NCBI RefSeq assembly: GCF_001439805.1
Contig: NZ_JYLK01000003.1
Location: 124,001-188,000 of the forward strand
Reading direction: 5' to 3'
DNA length: 64,000 bases
From: Pseudomonas trivialis
Lineage (GTDB): Bacteria; Pseudomonadota; Gammaproteobacteria; Pseudomonadales; Pseudomonadaceae
The translations under genes were made by a program, and so were the position numbers. Below, in pieces: positions 1-9,480 of this stretch. The notes under the pieces are model-generated. The model was not told the origin of the DNA. It worked only from the letters and a program-made list of their open reading frames with translations, and ran no database searches. Each line of letters opens with the position of its first letter. The first letter of the stretch is position 1.

Positions 1-418
1 TGCGCTGGGTCAACAGGTCTGCCGTCGGCTCATCGCTGACTTTGTCGAGCAACGGGAAGATGCCACGAGCGGTACGTGTAACGGCTTCCTGGCCTGCGAC
101 CAGTTGCTTGATCATCTCTTCGGCGCTTGGCACACCTTCTTCTTCCTTGATCGAGGACAGGCGGGCATAGATCGAGTAGGCACCCGGCGCAGGGAAACCC
201 AGGGCACGGATACGCTCGGCAATGGAATCCACCGCCAGCGCCAACTCGTTGTACTGCTCCTCAAACATCAAGTGCAGCGTGCGAAACATGGGGCCGGTGA
301 CGTTCCAATGGAAGTTGTGGGTCTTCAGATACAGTACGTAGGTATCGGACAGCAGCCGTGAAAGTCCGTCGACGATGGATTTACGATCTTCTTCACTGAT
401 ACCAATATCGATTGCCAT
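1..418 (-). CDS. Dps-family ferritin-like stress protein (3' end beyond window)
   Basis: The reverse strand reads from an ATG at 418 and stays open to the left edge, so the first 139 residues are visible and the C-terminus is missing. The segment HNFHWNVTG near residue 34, with H37, D64 and E68 in the H-x26-D-x3-E spacing of the Dps ferroxidase centre, supports a Dps/bacterioferritin-like protein. The family forms dodecamers that oxidise and store iron and protect DNA in stationary phase; iron binding is inferred from the residues only. The divergent neighbour at 745 is a cold-shock-domain gene. I am confident of the family, not of DNA binding. Confidence 0.9.
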   Translation of the reverse strand, partial: MAIDIGISEEDRKSIVDGLSRLLSDTYVLYLKTHNFHWNVTGPMFRTLHLMFEEQYNELALAVDSIAERIRALGFPAPGAYSIYARLSSIKEEEGVPSAEEMIKQLVAGQEAVTRTARGIFPLLDKVSDEPTADLLTQR

Positions 419-744
419 GTGTTTCCCCTTCAATTGATGAGTATTCATTGATCAAATGAACGGCCACTCTAGCAAGAAATGCCTGAAAGCCGCTCGAAAA
501 GCCTGCATCCGTCTAGGACAAGCGTTTGAAGCAGAAATGCCGCGCTCCCCGCAAGCCCCCCACATGCTTGATTTGAGTAGGCACAGCCTTTGCTGTTAAA
601 TAGGCGCCGTGTGGCTGCCGTTTACCTGTGCGGCACGTCACATAGGCTGATCCCCGCGCACGTGCTCAACGCCTCCCATTGTTCAGAAGCGAACCGTGCC
701 AGTCAGCTCTTCCTCGTGATCCGTCTTAAAGTGAGTTAATCAAA
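419..744. other. Intergenic region between dps-like and cold-shock genes
   Basis: This 326-bp region must carry the divergent promoters of the Dps-like gene (reverse) and the cold-shock-domain gene (forward). It is less GC-rich near both starts. I see no convincing ORF, RNA gene or named operator in it. Confidence 0.5.
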
Positions 745-1347
745 ATGTTGAAAATCGTCCACCTGCTAACGGGCGTTGCAGCGTTGCTGCTGTCCTTTAT
801 CCCGAGCCTGCAGCCTGAAAGCCTGCCCTACCTGCAACAACATGATGCTCTATACCTGGCCCTGTTCGGCCTGCTGAACCTGACGCTCGCACCGGTAATT
901 CCTTACTGGAACAAAGGCACGCGTCATCAACTGCAAAATCTGGTCAGCGCGCTGCTGGTGCTGGCCGTTGTCGTGCAGACTCTCACCCTACTGGCACCCA
1001 TGCCTGAAGTTGGCGGTCACCCGGCCATCCTGCTCAGCCTGGTCATTGCTGTGGTCGCCATCGTTCTTCACCTGGCCATCAGCTTCTACCGTTCGTCCCC
1101 AGCGGCCGCGTCGCAAAATTACGACATGACCAACCGGGATACCGGGACCGTCAAGTGGTTCAATACCTCCAAGGGCTTCGGCTTTATTTCCCGCGATTCG
1201 GGCGATGATATTTTCGTCCACTTCCGGGCCATCCGCGGCGAAGGCCATCGCGTTCTGGTCGAAGGCCAGCGTGTGGAGTTCTCGGTGATGAACCGCGACA
1301 AAGGCCTGCAAGCCGAAGACGTGATCGCCGCGTTGCCGCGTCGCTGA
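745..1347 (+). CDS. Membrane protein with C-terminal cold-shock domain
   Basis: The protein has 200 residues in two parts. Residues 1-115 contain four hydrophobic segments (about 5-21, 35-53, 64-84 and 92-114) likely to span the inner membrane. Residues 133-198 are a complete cold-shock domain with RNP1 KGFGFI (143-148) and RNP2 DIFVHF (155-160), the nucleic-acid-binding motifs of CspA-like proteins. Ordinary Csp proteins are about 70 residues and soluble, so this would place a single-strand RNA/DNA binding domain at the membrane. The start ATG at 745 is preceded by a weak GTGAG. The role is unknown; an RNA chaperone tethered to the membrane is an inference. Confidence 0.88.
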   Translation: MLKIVHLLTGVAALLLSFIPSLQPESLPYLQQHDALYLALFGLLNLTLAPVIPYWNKGTRHQLQNLVSALLVLAVVVQTLTLLAPMPEVGGHPAILLSLVIAVVAIVLHLAISFYRSSPAAASQNYDMTNRDTGTVKWFNTSKGFGFISRDSGDDIFVHFRAIRGEGHRVLVEGQRVEFSVMNRDKGLQAEDVIAALPRR

Positions 1348-1360
1348 TTCAAACTGCCGT

Positions 1361-1408
1361 AGCAAAAAAAACCGCGATCCGGCATTGGCCGTGTCGCGGT
1401 TTTTTTTA
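1361..1408. terminator. Bidirectional rho-independent terminator
   Basis: A stem AAAACCGCGA / TCGCGGTTTT is flanked by A-run and T-run on opposite sides. It lies between the convergent cold-shock-domain gene and slyX and can stop transcription from both. Confidence 0.85.
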
Positions 1409-1419
1409 TTGCGCGCCCA

Positions 1420-1626
1420 TTAATAGTGAGGCGGCGGCGCTTCTTCTTCGGATGACTCGAACTGGCCACCCATTTCTTCCTGGCGCTTGAGCAGGGCAGC
1501 GATCTGCAGTTTCAAGCGCTCGACGGCGCGCTGCTGGTTGACCAGGATATCGTTGAGGGTTTCGATGGTGTCGTCCTGGAAGGCCAGGCGGCTTTCCAGG
1601 TCGGTGACGCGGTCTTGCAGGTCCAT
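1420..1626 (-). CDS. slyX: SlyX family protein
   Basis: This 68-residue protein begins [19 protein letters not shown] and continues as a heptad-rich, probably coiled-coil helix, then ends in an acidic and proline-rich tail closing with HY, as SlyX proteins do. SlyX is a short conserved proteobacterial protein without an established biochemical role. The start ATG has AGGA eight bases upstream, lying within the last codons of the HIT gene, so the two are probably translationally coupled. The same neighbour order is known around PAO1 oprD (from memory). The length is normal. Confidence 0.93.
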   Translation of the reverse strand: MDLQDRVTDLESRLAFQDDTIETLNDILVNQQRAVERLKLQIAALLKRQEEMGGQFESSEEEAPPPHY

Positions 1627-1629
1627 GAT

Positions 1630-2055
1630 TCAGTCCTGGGTGAAGATGAAGTCGGCAGGCAGCAGGTCGCGCAATTGCGCACGAATGGCCGTCACCTGCT
1701 CAGGCGTGTAGGGACGGGCTGGATGCTTGCCCCATACCGGCGCGGGCCAGGCGGCGTCATCGCGCCGGCGCACGATGACGTGCACATGCAGCTGGCTGAC
1801 CACGTTTCCCAACGCACCGATATTCATCTTGTCGGCGCCAAGCCCCTCGTTCAGCAGTTGCGCCAGGGTTGTGGTTTCCTGCCACAGCACCTGCTGGTCC
1901 GCGACATCCAGCTGAAACACTTCACTGATAGCGTCAATACGCGGCACCAGGATGAACCAGGGATAATTCGAGTCATTGGACAGCAGCAGCCGGCACAGCG
2001 GGAAATCCCCGAGGGTCAGCGTGTCTTGTTGCAGGCGTTGATCCAGTGCGAACAC
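1630..2055 (-). CDS. HIT family nucleotide hydrolase/transferase
   Basis: The HIT signature HVHVIV, preceded by NVVSQL, is present around residue 88, with the three small or hydrophobic-flanked positions expected of the histidine-triad family (Ap4A hydrolases, HINT/Fhit-like). The third histidine position is occupied by the V-R of VIVRRR, so the triad is shortened compared with HxHxH, as seen in other HIT-like proteins. I chose the GTG at 2055 because GGAG ends eight bases before it; a GTG three codons upstream (2064) overlaps that Shine-Dalgarno and is less likely. The protein is 141 residues. It is followed directly by slyX. Substrate unknown. Confidence 0.88.
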   Translation of the reverse strand: MFALDQRLQQDTLTLGDFPLCRLLLSNDSNYPWFILVPRIDAISEVFQLDVADQQVLWQETTTLAQLLNEGLGADKMNIGALGNVVSQLHVHVIVRRRDDAAWPAPVWGKHPARPYTPEQVTAIRAQLRDLLPADFIFTQD

Positions 2056-2797
2056 TGCGGGCACTCCATTGAACAGGTCAGGTTTTGCGCGCCAGCATAC
2101 CTTCGATTGCGACGCACTTCACGGCGAATGCGGCAAAGCGGTGGCGCAGGACGGTAAAAAACATGCCCCCTTTAGAGGCAAGCCGGTATTTGAGCTGAGC
2201 GGGAACGGGCCTCGACAGGCCGCACCAAAATGATACATCCGTGCTTCAAAGGGATTCACCGAATACCCACTCGTTGGGGTGGACGGGTAACGTTTTGCCA
2301 CGATTCGGGCCTGGTGTAACGCACAGCGCGGACAAGTGATGCGCACTCAGTGCAGGTCACACCGCCCTGGAAACCCGTCTTTATGCAGCGTTTACAGGCT
2401 TTTCACGTTTTTCACGAAAAAATGACATTCGATTACCGGTTTGTGCACGCTTGTTGCAAGCTTCCTTGCATCGTCGGCAACGGCACCCGTGGATGCAGGT
2501 GTTTCGCGATAAGAACAGCAGCGATTCAATGCGCATCAGGGAAGCGTTCAAACTTCGAAAGCCGTTTGAAGACAGTATTGAAGTTGTCAGTCCAGTTACA
2601 GTTGGGCTGTGAATTTGCGACAGGGAGCTAGCGATTTACGACAGCCTCGTAAAGAAGCTGAAAGGAAAGTTGGGTAAGTATCGTCAATAGGGTCTGCGTG
2701 ATATAACTTTGCGCCGACACAAAAAAGAAAGAGCCGCCCAGATAAAAATACAGGTGGGACGGCAGTACTCTTCCTAAAACCAAAGGAGCAAATCACG
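2056..2797. other. Long non-coding region upstream of the porin gene
   Basis: This region of over 700 bp separates the HIT gene from the porin. Short ORFs here have no recognisable family, poor codon use and no ribosome binding site, so I read none as genes. The right half is AT-richer than the flanking genes and should contain the porin promoter and a long leader. Within the leader an A-rich run with AAAAAGAA (about 2722-2730) resembles the AAnAAnAA motif bound by Hfq/Crc. A ColR-like site is listed separately. Confidence 0.5.
2391..2415 (+). promoter_or_regulatory. Candidate ColR binding site
   Basis: The sequence TTTACAGGCTTTTCAC (2391-2406) matches 11 of 13 informative positions of the ColR consensus that I recall from P. 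putida (YYNASNNYTTTTTCAC), and a second TTTTTCAC follows at 2408-2415. It lies about 390 bp upstream of the porin start. Porin genes are known ColR targets in P. putida. The assignment is by consensus only. Confidence 0.4.
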
Positions 2798-4114
2798 ATG
2801 CGCGTGATGAAGTGGAGCATGATCGCCCTCGCTGTTTCAGCAGGCACCTCGCAGTTCGCAATGGCGTCCGCCCAGGACGATTCCAAGGGCTTTGTTGAAG
2901 ACAGCACGTTCAGCATCAATACTCGCGCCCTGTACTTCAGCCGCGATTTCCGTAATGAGCCGCTGGCCGGCTACGACAAAGTCAACAACAAGAACAAGAG
3001 CCGTGCAGAAGAAACCGGTCTGGGCTTCAACGCCCTGTATGAATCGGGCTTCACCCAGGGCACCGTGGGTGTCGGCGTTGATGTGATCGGCCTGATGGGC
3101 TTGAAGCTCGACAGCGGCAAGGGTCGTGCCGGCACCGGTCTGTTCCCGGGCGGCTCTGACGGCCGCTCGCAGGACGAGTATTCCAAGGGCGGCGGCGCGG
3201 TCAAGTTCCGCTTCTCCAACACCGTGCTGAAAGTCGGTGACCAATACACCACCGCTCCTGTGTTCGCCTCTGACGACAGCCGCCTGCTGCCAGAGCTGCC
3301 ACAAGGCATTTCGATCACCAGCACCGAAATCAAGGGCTTGAAACTTGAAGGGGGTCACTTCACTTCGAGCGTGGCGCAGAACCAGACCTTCCATGACAGC
3401 CTGGGCCTGAAGAAGACCGATTTTGTCGGCGGCGTCTACGCCTTCACTCCTGAAGTCACCGGCAGTCTGTACTACGCGAAGACCGAAGACTACTTCCGCA
3501 AATACTACAGCAACCTGAACTGGACTCACGCGCTGAGCGACAACCAGTCCTTCGCCCTGGACTTCAATATCTACGACACCAAGAGCGAAGGCGAAGGCCT
3601 GCAACGCGCCTACAAAGATCGTCTCCTGCCGCTGGCACAACAAACCAAGCTCGACAACCGCGCGTTCAGCTTGCAGGGCGCCTACACCGTCGGCGCGCAC
3701 ACCTTTACGCTGGCAGCCCAGAAAGTCACCGGCGACGGCGACTACGGCTACGGCGTAGACGGCGGCGGCTCCGTGTTCCTGGCCAACTCCGTGGCGCGCT
3801 CCGACTTCAACGCCGAAGGCGAGAAGTCGTACCAGGCTCGTTACGATCTCAACATGGCGACCTTCGGCATTCCAGGCCTGAGCTTCATGACCCGTTACGT
3901 AACCGGTAGCGGCGCCAACACCGCCGCCACCTCGAACGGTAAAGAGTGGGAACGCGATATCGAAGCCAAGTATGTGGTCCAGAGCGGTCCGGCCAAAAAC
4001 CTGAGCCTGCGCCTGCGTCAAGCGACGTATCGTTCGGGTGATGGCGTTTACTACGGTTCGCCTTCGATCGACGAACTGCGCCTGATCGCAAACTACCCGT
4101 TGAACATCCTGTAA
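2798..4114 (+). CDS. oprD: OprD family outer-membrane porin
   Basis: The 438-residue protein has a signal peptide (MRVMKWSMIALAVSAG... ending AMASA) and then FVEDSTFSINTRALYFSRDF, the typical N-terminus of OprD/Occ porins. Alternating hydrophobic strands and the terminal IANYPLNIL fit an 18-stranded barrel that lets basic amino acids or small carboxylates across the outer membrane. AAAGGAG lies nine bases before the ATG. Its neighbours (HIT, slyX, cold-shock, Dps) match the PAO1 oprD locus from memory, which is why I use the name; the substrate cannot be read from sequence. A hairpin terminator follows. Confidence 0.9.
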   Translation: MRVMKWSMIALAVSAGTSQFAMASAQDDSKGFVEDSTFSINTRALYFSRDFRNEPLAGYDKVNNKNKSRAEETGLGFNALYESGFTQGTVGVGVDVIGLMGLKLDSGKGRAGTGLFPGGSDGRSQDEYSKGGGAVKFRFSNTVLKVGDQYTTAPVFASDDSRLLPELPQGISITSTEIKGLKLEGGHFTSSVAQNQTFHDSLGLKKTDFVGGVYAFTPEVTGSLYYAKTEDYFRKYYSNLNWTHALSDNQSFALDFNIYDTKSEGEGLQRAYKDRLLPLAQQTKLDNRAFSLQGAYTVGAHTFTLAAQKVTGDGDYGYGVDGGGSVFLANSVARSDFNAEGEKSYQARYDLNMATFGIPGLSFMTRYVTGSGANTAATSNGKEWERDIEAKYVVQSGPAKNLSLRLRQATYRSGDGVYYGSPSIDELRLIANYPLNIL

Positions 4115-4138
4115 TTCGCCGTTTGATTACAACGATGA

Positions 4139-4201
4139 CTTAAGGCTTCTGCCTTAAGTAAAAAAGCCGCTCCCTTCTATAGAAGGGAGCGGCTTTTTTA
4201 T
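4139..4201 (+). terminator. Terminator after the porin gene
   Basis: A small hairpin (CTTAAGG / CCTTAAG, about 4139-4158) is followed by a strong stem AAAGCCGCTCCCTTCT / AGAAGGGAGCGGCTTT with a T-run ending near 4200. Confidence 0.9.
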
Positions 4202-4304
4202 TGCACTATTATTTCAGCTGAACATAACTAGCAAGCTAAGCAACTAAGATCGGCTGTCGCATTTAACCTGACCTGTCGGCCCAGTTAAACGCAACACTTT
4301 CCTG

Positions 4305-5147
4305 TTACTTCGCCGGCGCTTCCTGCATGACACGAATAACCCGCTGTGGAAACGGAATATCAATCCCCGCCCCTTTCAAACGGTCGCGCGCCAGTTCATT
4401 GAACATGAACACCACGTCCCAATAATCCGGCGTGTTGGTCCAGCAGCGCAATGAAACAGTGATCGAGCTGTCCCCCAATGTCGAAACCACCGCCGCCGGT
4501 GCAGGGTCAGCCAACACACGCGGATCCTTTGCCAGTTCCAGCAGCACTTCACGGGCTTTTTGCAGGTCGGCCTCATAGTCCACACCCACGTCAAACACCA
4601 CCTTGCGGGTCGGCTGGCGATTGGTGTTGGTAATGATGCCGTTGGACAGAATGCCATTGGGCACGATCACGGTCTTGTTGTCGCCGGTGCGCAGCACGGT
4701 GTGGAAGATCTGGATGCTGTCGACCGTACCGGAGGTGCCCTGAGCTTCGATCCAGTCGCCGATGCGAAACGGACGGAACAGCAGAATCAGCACACCACCG
4801 GCAAAGTTGGCCAGACTGCCCTGCAACGCCAGGCCAATGGCCAGTGTTGCGGCACCAATCGCGGCGACGAACGAGGTGGTCGCCACGCCGATCATCGAAG
4901 CCACGCTGACCACCAGCATCACTTTCAACGCAATGTTCGCAAGGCTGGTGATGAAGTGCTGCAGCGCCAGGTCCGCTTTACGCAGAGCCAGCAAACGCCC
5001 GACGCGATTGGTAAAGACATTGATCAGCCACCAGCCGATGGCCAGGGTAATCACGGCCAGCAACACGCGGCTGCCGTATTCCATGATCATCGGGATCCAG
5101 GACTGCGAGGTCTTGATCAAGTGATCCATTTCAGCGTTCAAGTCCAT
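4305..5147 (-). CDS. MscS-type mechanosensitive channel
   Basis: The 280-residue protein has three N-terminal membrane helices, and its third (about residues 96-125) carries LAIGLALQGSLANFAGG, the Gly/Ala-rich pore helix of MscS. The following FRPFRIGDWIEAQG begins the cytoplasmic beta domain. Its length matches E. coli MscS (286). Such channels open under membrane tension to release solutes during osmotic downshock. AGGAG lies seven bases before the ATG. It lies 18 bp downstream of yajQ on the same strand, probably co-transcribed. Confidence 0.95.
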   Translation of the reverse strand: MDLNAEMDHLIKTSQSWIPMIMEYGSRVLLAVITLAIGWWLINVFTNRVGRLLALRKADLALQHFITSLANIALKVMLVVSVASMIGVATTSFVAAIGAATLAIGLALQGSLANFAGGVLILLFRPFRIGDWIEAQGTSGTVDSIQIFHTVLRTGDNKTVIVPNGILSNGIITNTNRQPTRKVVFDVGVDYEADLQKAREVLLELAKDPRVLADPAPAAVVSTLGDSSITVSLRCWTNTPDYWDVVFMFNELARDRLKGAGIDIPFPQRVIRVMQEAPAK

Positions 5148-5165
5148 CTATCTTCTCCTTTGCAA

Positions 5166-5651
5166 TCAGTCGCGGAAATTATTGAACTGCAGCGGCATGT
5201 CGAAGGTTTTGGCGCGCAGGGCCGCAATGGCCTCTTGCAGGTCGTCACGTTTCTTGCCGGTAATCCGCACTTGCTCACCCTGAATGGCGGCCTGCACCTT
5301 GAGCTTGGCATCCTTGACATGGGCAACGATTTTCTTCGCCAGCTCCTTGTCGATGCCTTCCTTGAGCACCGCTTCCTGTTTCATCAGCTTGCCGGAAGCG
5401 TAGGCGTCCTTGATTTCAAGGCACTGCGCGTCGATCTTGCGCTTGACCAGCGACAGCTTGAGGATCTCAATCATCGCTTCCAGCTGGAAATCGGCTTCAG
5501 CGGTCAGGTTGACGGTCAACTCCTTTTCCTTGAACTCGAAGCTGCCCTTGCCTTTCAGGTCATAGCGGCGATCCAGTTCCTTGACGGCGTTCTCGACGGC
5601 GTTGGTGACTTCGTGTTTGTCCAGTTCGGATACCACGTCGAACGAAGGCAT
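5166..5651 (-). CDS. yajQ: YajQ family nucleotide-binding protein
   Basis: The 161-residue protein starts [19 protein letters not shown] and ends [12 protein letters not shown], both diagnostic of the YajQ family, which has two RRM-like folds. Members in Xanthomonas and Pseudomonas bind cyclic di-GMP and can interact with transcription factors; binding here is inferred from the family. GGAG lies six bases upstream of the ATG. The gene probably shares an operon with the MscS-type channel and is divergent from panE. Confidence 0.96.
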   Translation of the reverse strand: MPSFDVVSELDKHEVTNAVENAVKELDRRYDLKGKGSFEFKEKELTVNLTAEADFQLEAMIEILKLSLVKRKIDAQCLEIKDAYASGKLMKQEAVLKEGIDKELAKKIVAHVKDAKLKVQAAIQGEQVRITGKKRDDLQEAIAALRAKTFDMPLQFNNFRD

Positions 5652-5669
5652 GTCATTTCTCCAATATAA

Positions 5670-6692
<1,023 letters not shown>

Positions 6693-6738
6693 GGCACGCG
6701 CTACCCTGCCTGCCTGTCTCTAAACAGCGAACACCCTG

Positions 6739-8772
6739 ATGCCTCTGCGCCAGCGTCTTGAAAACCTTCCGGTCGGCCAGAAACTGCTGGCCGCGCTGCT
6801 GGTGCTGCTGACCACCGTGCTGCTGGTGGCCAACCTCACCTTTATCAGCGCCGCCTATTGGATTTCCCAGGAAAGCATGGCACCGCAGGCGTTACAGGCC
6901 ATTGGCCGGCTGGTGTCCAACCCGGCCCTCGCCGCCGAAGCCCTCGAATCACCGGCCAAGGCCGATGCCCTGCTCAACGAATTGACCAGTTATTCGCCGT
7001 TGCGCGCCGCGGCACTGTACGACGGCGAGGGTAATCGCCTGGCGCAGATGCAACATGGCGACCGCTTGCACTTGCCGGACACCTATCGGCATATCGAGGC
7101 GTGGCGCGTCACCGAGTTTCGCAGCAACCAGGTCATCACCCTGCCCCGTCCCGGCCAGGCATCCGGGCATTTGCTGCTGGTGGCCAGCAGCGAGCTGCCC
7201 GTGGCGTTCTACACCGGCACCCTCACCGCCAGCCTTGGCATCCTGATCTTCAGTGTGCTGCTGTGGCTGGTGATCGCCCGCCAGATCAAGCGGCTGATCA
7301 CCCGGCCCATCTACGAGCTGGAAGAACTTTCGCGCCAGGTGACACGCGAAGAGAACTACGCCCTGCGCGCCCGGCGCGGCAACCACGACGAAATCGGCAG
7401 CCTGGCCGAAGCCTTCAACACCATGCTGTCGCGCATCGAAGCGCGCGAACAGCAGCTCAAGCGCGCCCGGGACGATTCCCAGGCAGCCTATGACCAGGCG
7501 CAAGGCCTGGCCGAGGAAACGCGCCACACCAACCGCAAGCTCGAACTGGAAGTGCAGGTTCGCAGCAAGATCGAGAAAAAACTCACCGGTTTCCAGAACT
7601 ATCTCAACAGCATTATCGATTCGATGCCCTCGGCGCTGATTGCGCTGGATGAGCAGCTGTACGTCACCCAATGGAACCAGGAAGCCAGTGCGCTCTCCGG
7701 TACACGACTGGATGAAGCGCTGAACCAGCCGATCTTCCTCGCGTTCGAGCCGCTCAAGCCGTTTCTGCCGCAGATCAAGGCCACGATCGAGCAGCATGTG
7801 GTGGAGCGCATCGAACGCGTCACGTGGATCAAGGACGACGAGGCCAAGCATTACGCCCTGACCTTCTACCCGCTGACAGGCGGCGCGGGACGCGGCGTGG
7901 TGATCCGCATCGACGACATCACCCAGCGTTTGTCACTGGAAGAAATGATGGTGCAGTCGGAGAAAATGCTATCCGTCGGCGGGCTCGCGGCCGGCATGGC
8001 CCACGAAATCAACAACCCACTGGGCGCGATCCTGCACAACGTGCAGAACATCCGCCGTCGGCTGTCGGCCGAGTTGCCGAAAAACCTGGAATACGCCGAG
8101 CAGGCCGGTATCGAGCTGGCTACGGTCAACCGCTACCTTGAAGGCCGCGAAGTGCCCCAATTGCTCGACGGTATCCAGCAAGCCGGGGCGCGGGCGGCGA
8201 AAATCGTCACCCACATGCTCAGCTTCAGCCGCCGCAGCAACCGGCAAATGGCGCCCTGCGACCTGCCCGCGCTGATTGATCAAGCCGTGGAAATCGCCGG
8301 CAATGATTTTGACCTGGCCATTGGCTTCGACTTCAAGGGGCAGGCGATCATTCGACACTTCGATCCACAACTGGGCCCGGTGCCCGGCACCGCCAATGAA
8401 CTGGAACAAGTGCTGCTCAATCTGCTGAAGAACGCCGCCCAAGCCATTCACCTGCGCGACGACGGCGAGCCGGGGCGGATCATCCTGCGCACCCGCCTCA
8501 ATCCGCCATGGGCCGAAATCCAGGTGGAAGATAACGGCGTTGGCATGAGCGAAAACGTGCGCAAGCGCACCTTCGAGCCGTTCTTCACCACCAAGGAAAT
8601 CGGCCAGGGCACCGGGCTTGGGCTGTCGGTGTCGTATTTCATCATCACCAACAACCACAAGGGCCAGATGGAAGTGCATTCCACCCTGGGCCAGGGCACC
8701 TGCTTTACCTTGCGCCTGCCCCTGGCCGGCAGCCAATTGGCCCCCACTGCATCTAACCAACTGGAGCAATGA
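6739..8772 (+). CDS. Orphan membrane sensor histidine kinase (HAMP-PAS-HisKA-HATPase)
   Basis: This 677-residue kinase has a TM helix near residues 16-40, a periplasmic sensor of about 115 residues, a second TM (about 155-178), a HAMP linker, a coiled coil, a PAS-like domain (about 285-400), then the phosphoacceptor motif AAGMAHEINNPLGA near residue 420 and an ATPase domain with ENGVGM-type N box (EDNGVGM) and GTGLGLSVS. The E-I-N-N-P-L motif marks the HPK4/NtrB-like class. No response regulator gene adjoins it. From memory the PAO1 counterpart PA4398 has a regulator gene two positions away (PA4396), absent here. The stop overlaps the next start (ATGA). Signal unknown. Confidence 0.92.
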   Translation: MPLRQRLENLPVGQKLLAALLVLLTTVLLVANLTFISAAYWISQESMAPQALQAIGRLVSNPALAAEALESPAKADALLNELTSYSPLRAAALYDGEGNRLAQMQHGDRLHLPDTYRHIEAWRVTEFRSNQVITLPRPGQASGHLLLVASSELPVAFYTGTLTASLGILIFSVLLWLVIARQIKRLITRPIYELEELSRQVTREENYALRARRGNHDEIGSLAEAFNTMLSRIEAREQQLKRARDDSQAAYDQAQGLAEETRHTNRKLELEVQVRSKIEKKLTGFQNYLNSIIDSMPSALIALDEQLYVTQWNQEASALSGTRLDEALNQPIFLAFEPLKPFLPQIKATIEQHVVERIERVTWIKDDEAKHYALTFYPLTGGAGRGVVIRIDDITQRLSLEEMMVQSEKMLSVGGLAAGMAHEINNPLGAILHNVQNIRRRLSAELPKNLEYAEQAGIELATVNRYLEGREVPQLLDGIQQAGARAAKIVTHMLSFSRRSNRQMAPCDLPALIDQAVEIAGNDFDLAIGFDFKGQAIIRHFDPQLGPVPGTANELEQVLLNLLKNAAQAIHLRDDGEPGRIILRTRLNPPWAEIQVEDNGVGMSENVRKRTFEPFFTTKEIGQGTGLGLSVSYFIITNNHKGQMEVHSTLGQGTCFTLRLPLAGSQLAPTASNQLEQ

Positions 8773-9353
8773 CCATGGGCTTTCGCCTGTCGAAGATCTA
8801 CACCCGCACTGGCGATCAGGGCGAAACCGGCCTCGGCGACGGCCGCCGCGTGCCCAAGGACCACCCGCGCGTGGAGGCCATTGGCGAAGTCGATACACTC
8901 AATAGCCAGTTGGGCCTGCTGTTGGCCAATCTTGAAGAGCAGAGCGGCAAGCACCCTGAACTCAGGGATGTGATTGAAGTGCTGACGCCCTGCCAGCACC
9001 GTCTGTTCGACCTTGGCGGTGAGCTGGCCATGCCGGTGTACAAAGCGTTGAATGCGGCCGAGGTGGACCGGCTGGAAGCGGCGATTGATCGCTGGAATGA
9101 AGAAGTCGGGCCGCTGGAAAACTTCATCCTGCCCGGTGGCTCAGCCTTGATTGCCCAGGCACACGTATGCCGCAGCCTGGCACGCAGCGCGGAGCGTCGG
9201 TGTCAGCACCTGAACGCGGTGGAAGCGCTGGAGGGGGTCGGGCTTGCGTATATCAATCGGTTGTCGGATCTGCTGTTTGTGGCGGCGCGGGTGATTGCCA
9301 GGCGCCAGGGAGTGGCGGAGGTGCTGTGGCAGGCGGCGGCCAAGCCGCACTGA
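8769..9353 (+). CDS. PduO-type cob(I)alamin adenosyltransferase
   Basis: The protein of 194 residues carries the ATP-binding N-terminal motif YTRTGDQGETGLGDG and the helical signature CRSLARSAERR of PduO-type ATP:cob(I)alamin adenosyltransferases, which form adenosylcobalamin (coenzyme B12). The listed start at 8769 overlaps the kinase stop; GGAG lies shortly before, and the second ATG (8775) is an alternative start that leaves the domain intact. Other B12 genes are not nearby. Function in salvage or de novo synthesis is inferred from the family. Confidence 0.92.
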   Translation: MTMGFRLSKIYTRTGDQGETGLGDGRRVPKDHPRVEAIGEVDTLNSQLGLLLANLEEQSGKHPELRDVIEVLTPCQHRLFDLGGELAMPVYKALNAAEVDRLEAAIDRWNEEVGPLENFILPGGSALIAQAHVCRSLARSAERRCQHLNAVEALEGVGLAYINRLSDLLFVAARVIARRQGVAEVLWQAAAKPH

Positions 9354-9372
9354 TGATCAGGCAGTGCCTTGT

Positions 9373-9468
9373 CTGGCCTCATCGGGGACAAGCCCCCTCC
9401 CACAGGTGACCGCATTCCAGGGTTGGAACCGGGTCAAATGTGGGAGGGGGCTTGCTCCCGATGAGGCC
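9373..9468. repeat. REPIN (paired inverted REP sequences)
   Basis: Two inverted copies of a REP core (GGCCTCATCGGGGACAAGCC... and TGTGGGAGGGGGCTTGCTCC...) face each other across about 35 bp. The pair sits between the convergent adenosyltransferase and Nudix genes, a usual site for REPINs. Confidence 0.9.
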
Positions 9469-9480
9469 CTTCAGACACCC

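Noticed and set aside
2350..2631. 93-codon ORF in the gap before the porin gene
   Set aside because: No ribosome binding site, no domain, many Cys and rare-looking codons; better read as leader or promoter DNA.
9373..9468. Possible rho-independent terminator or attachment site
   Set aside because: It has no T-run and its core recurs through the window, so it is a REPIN.
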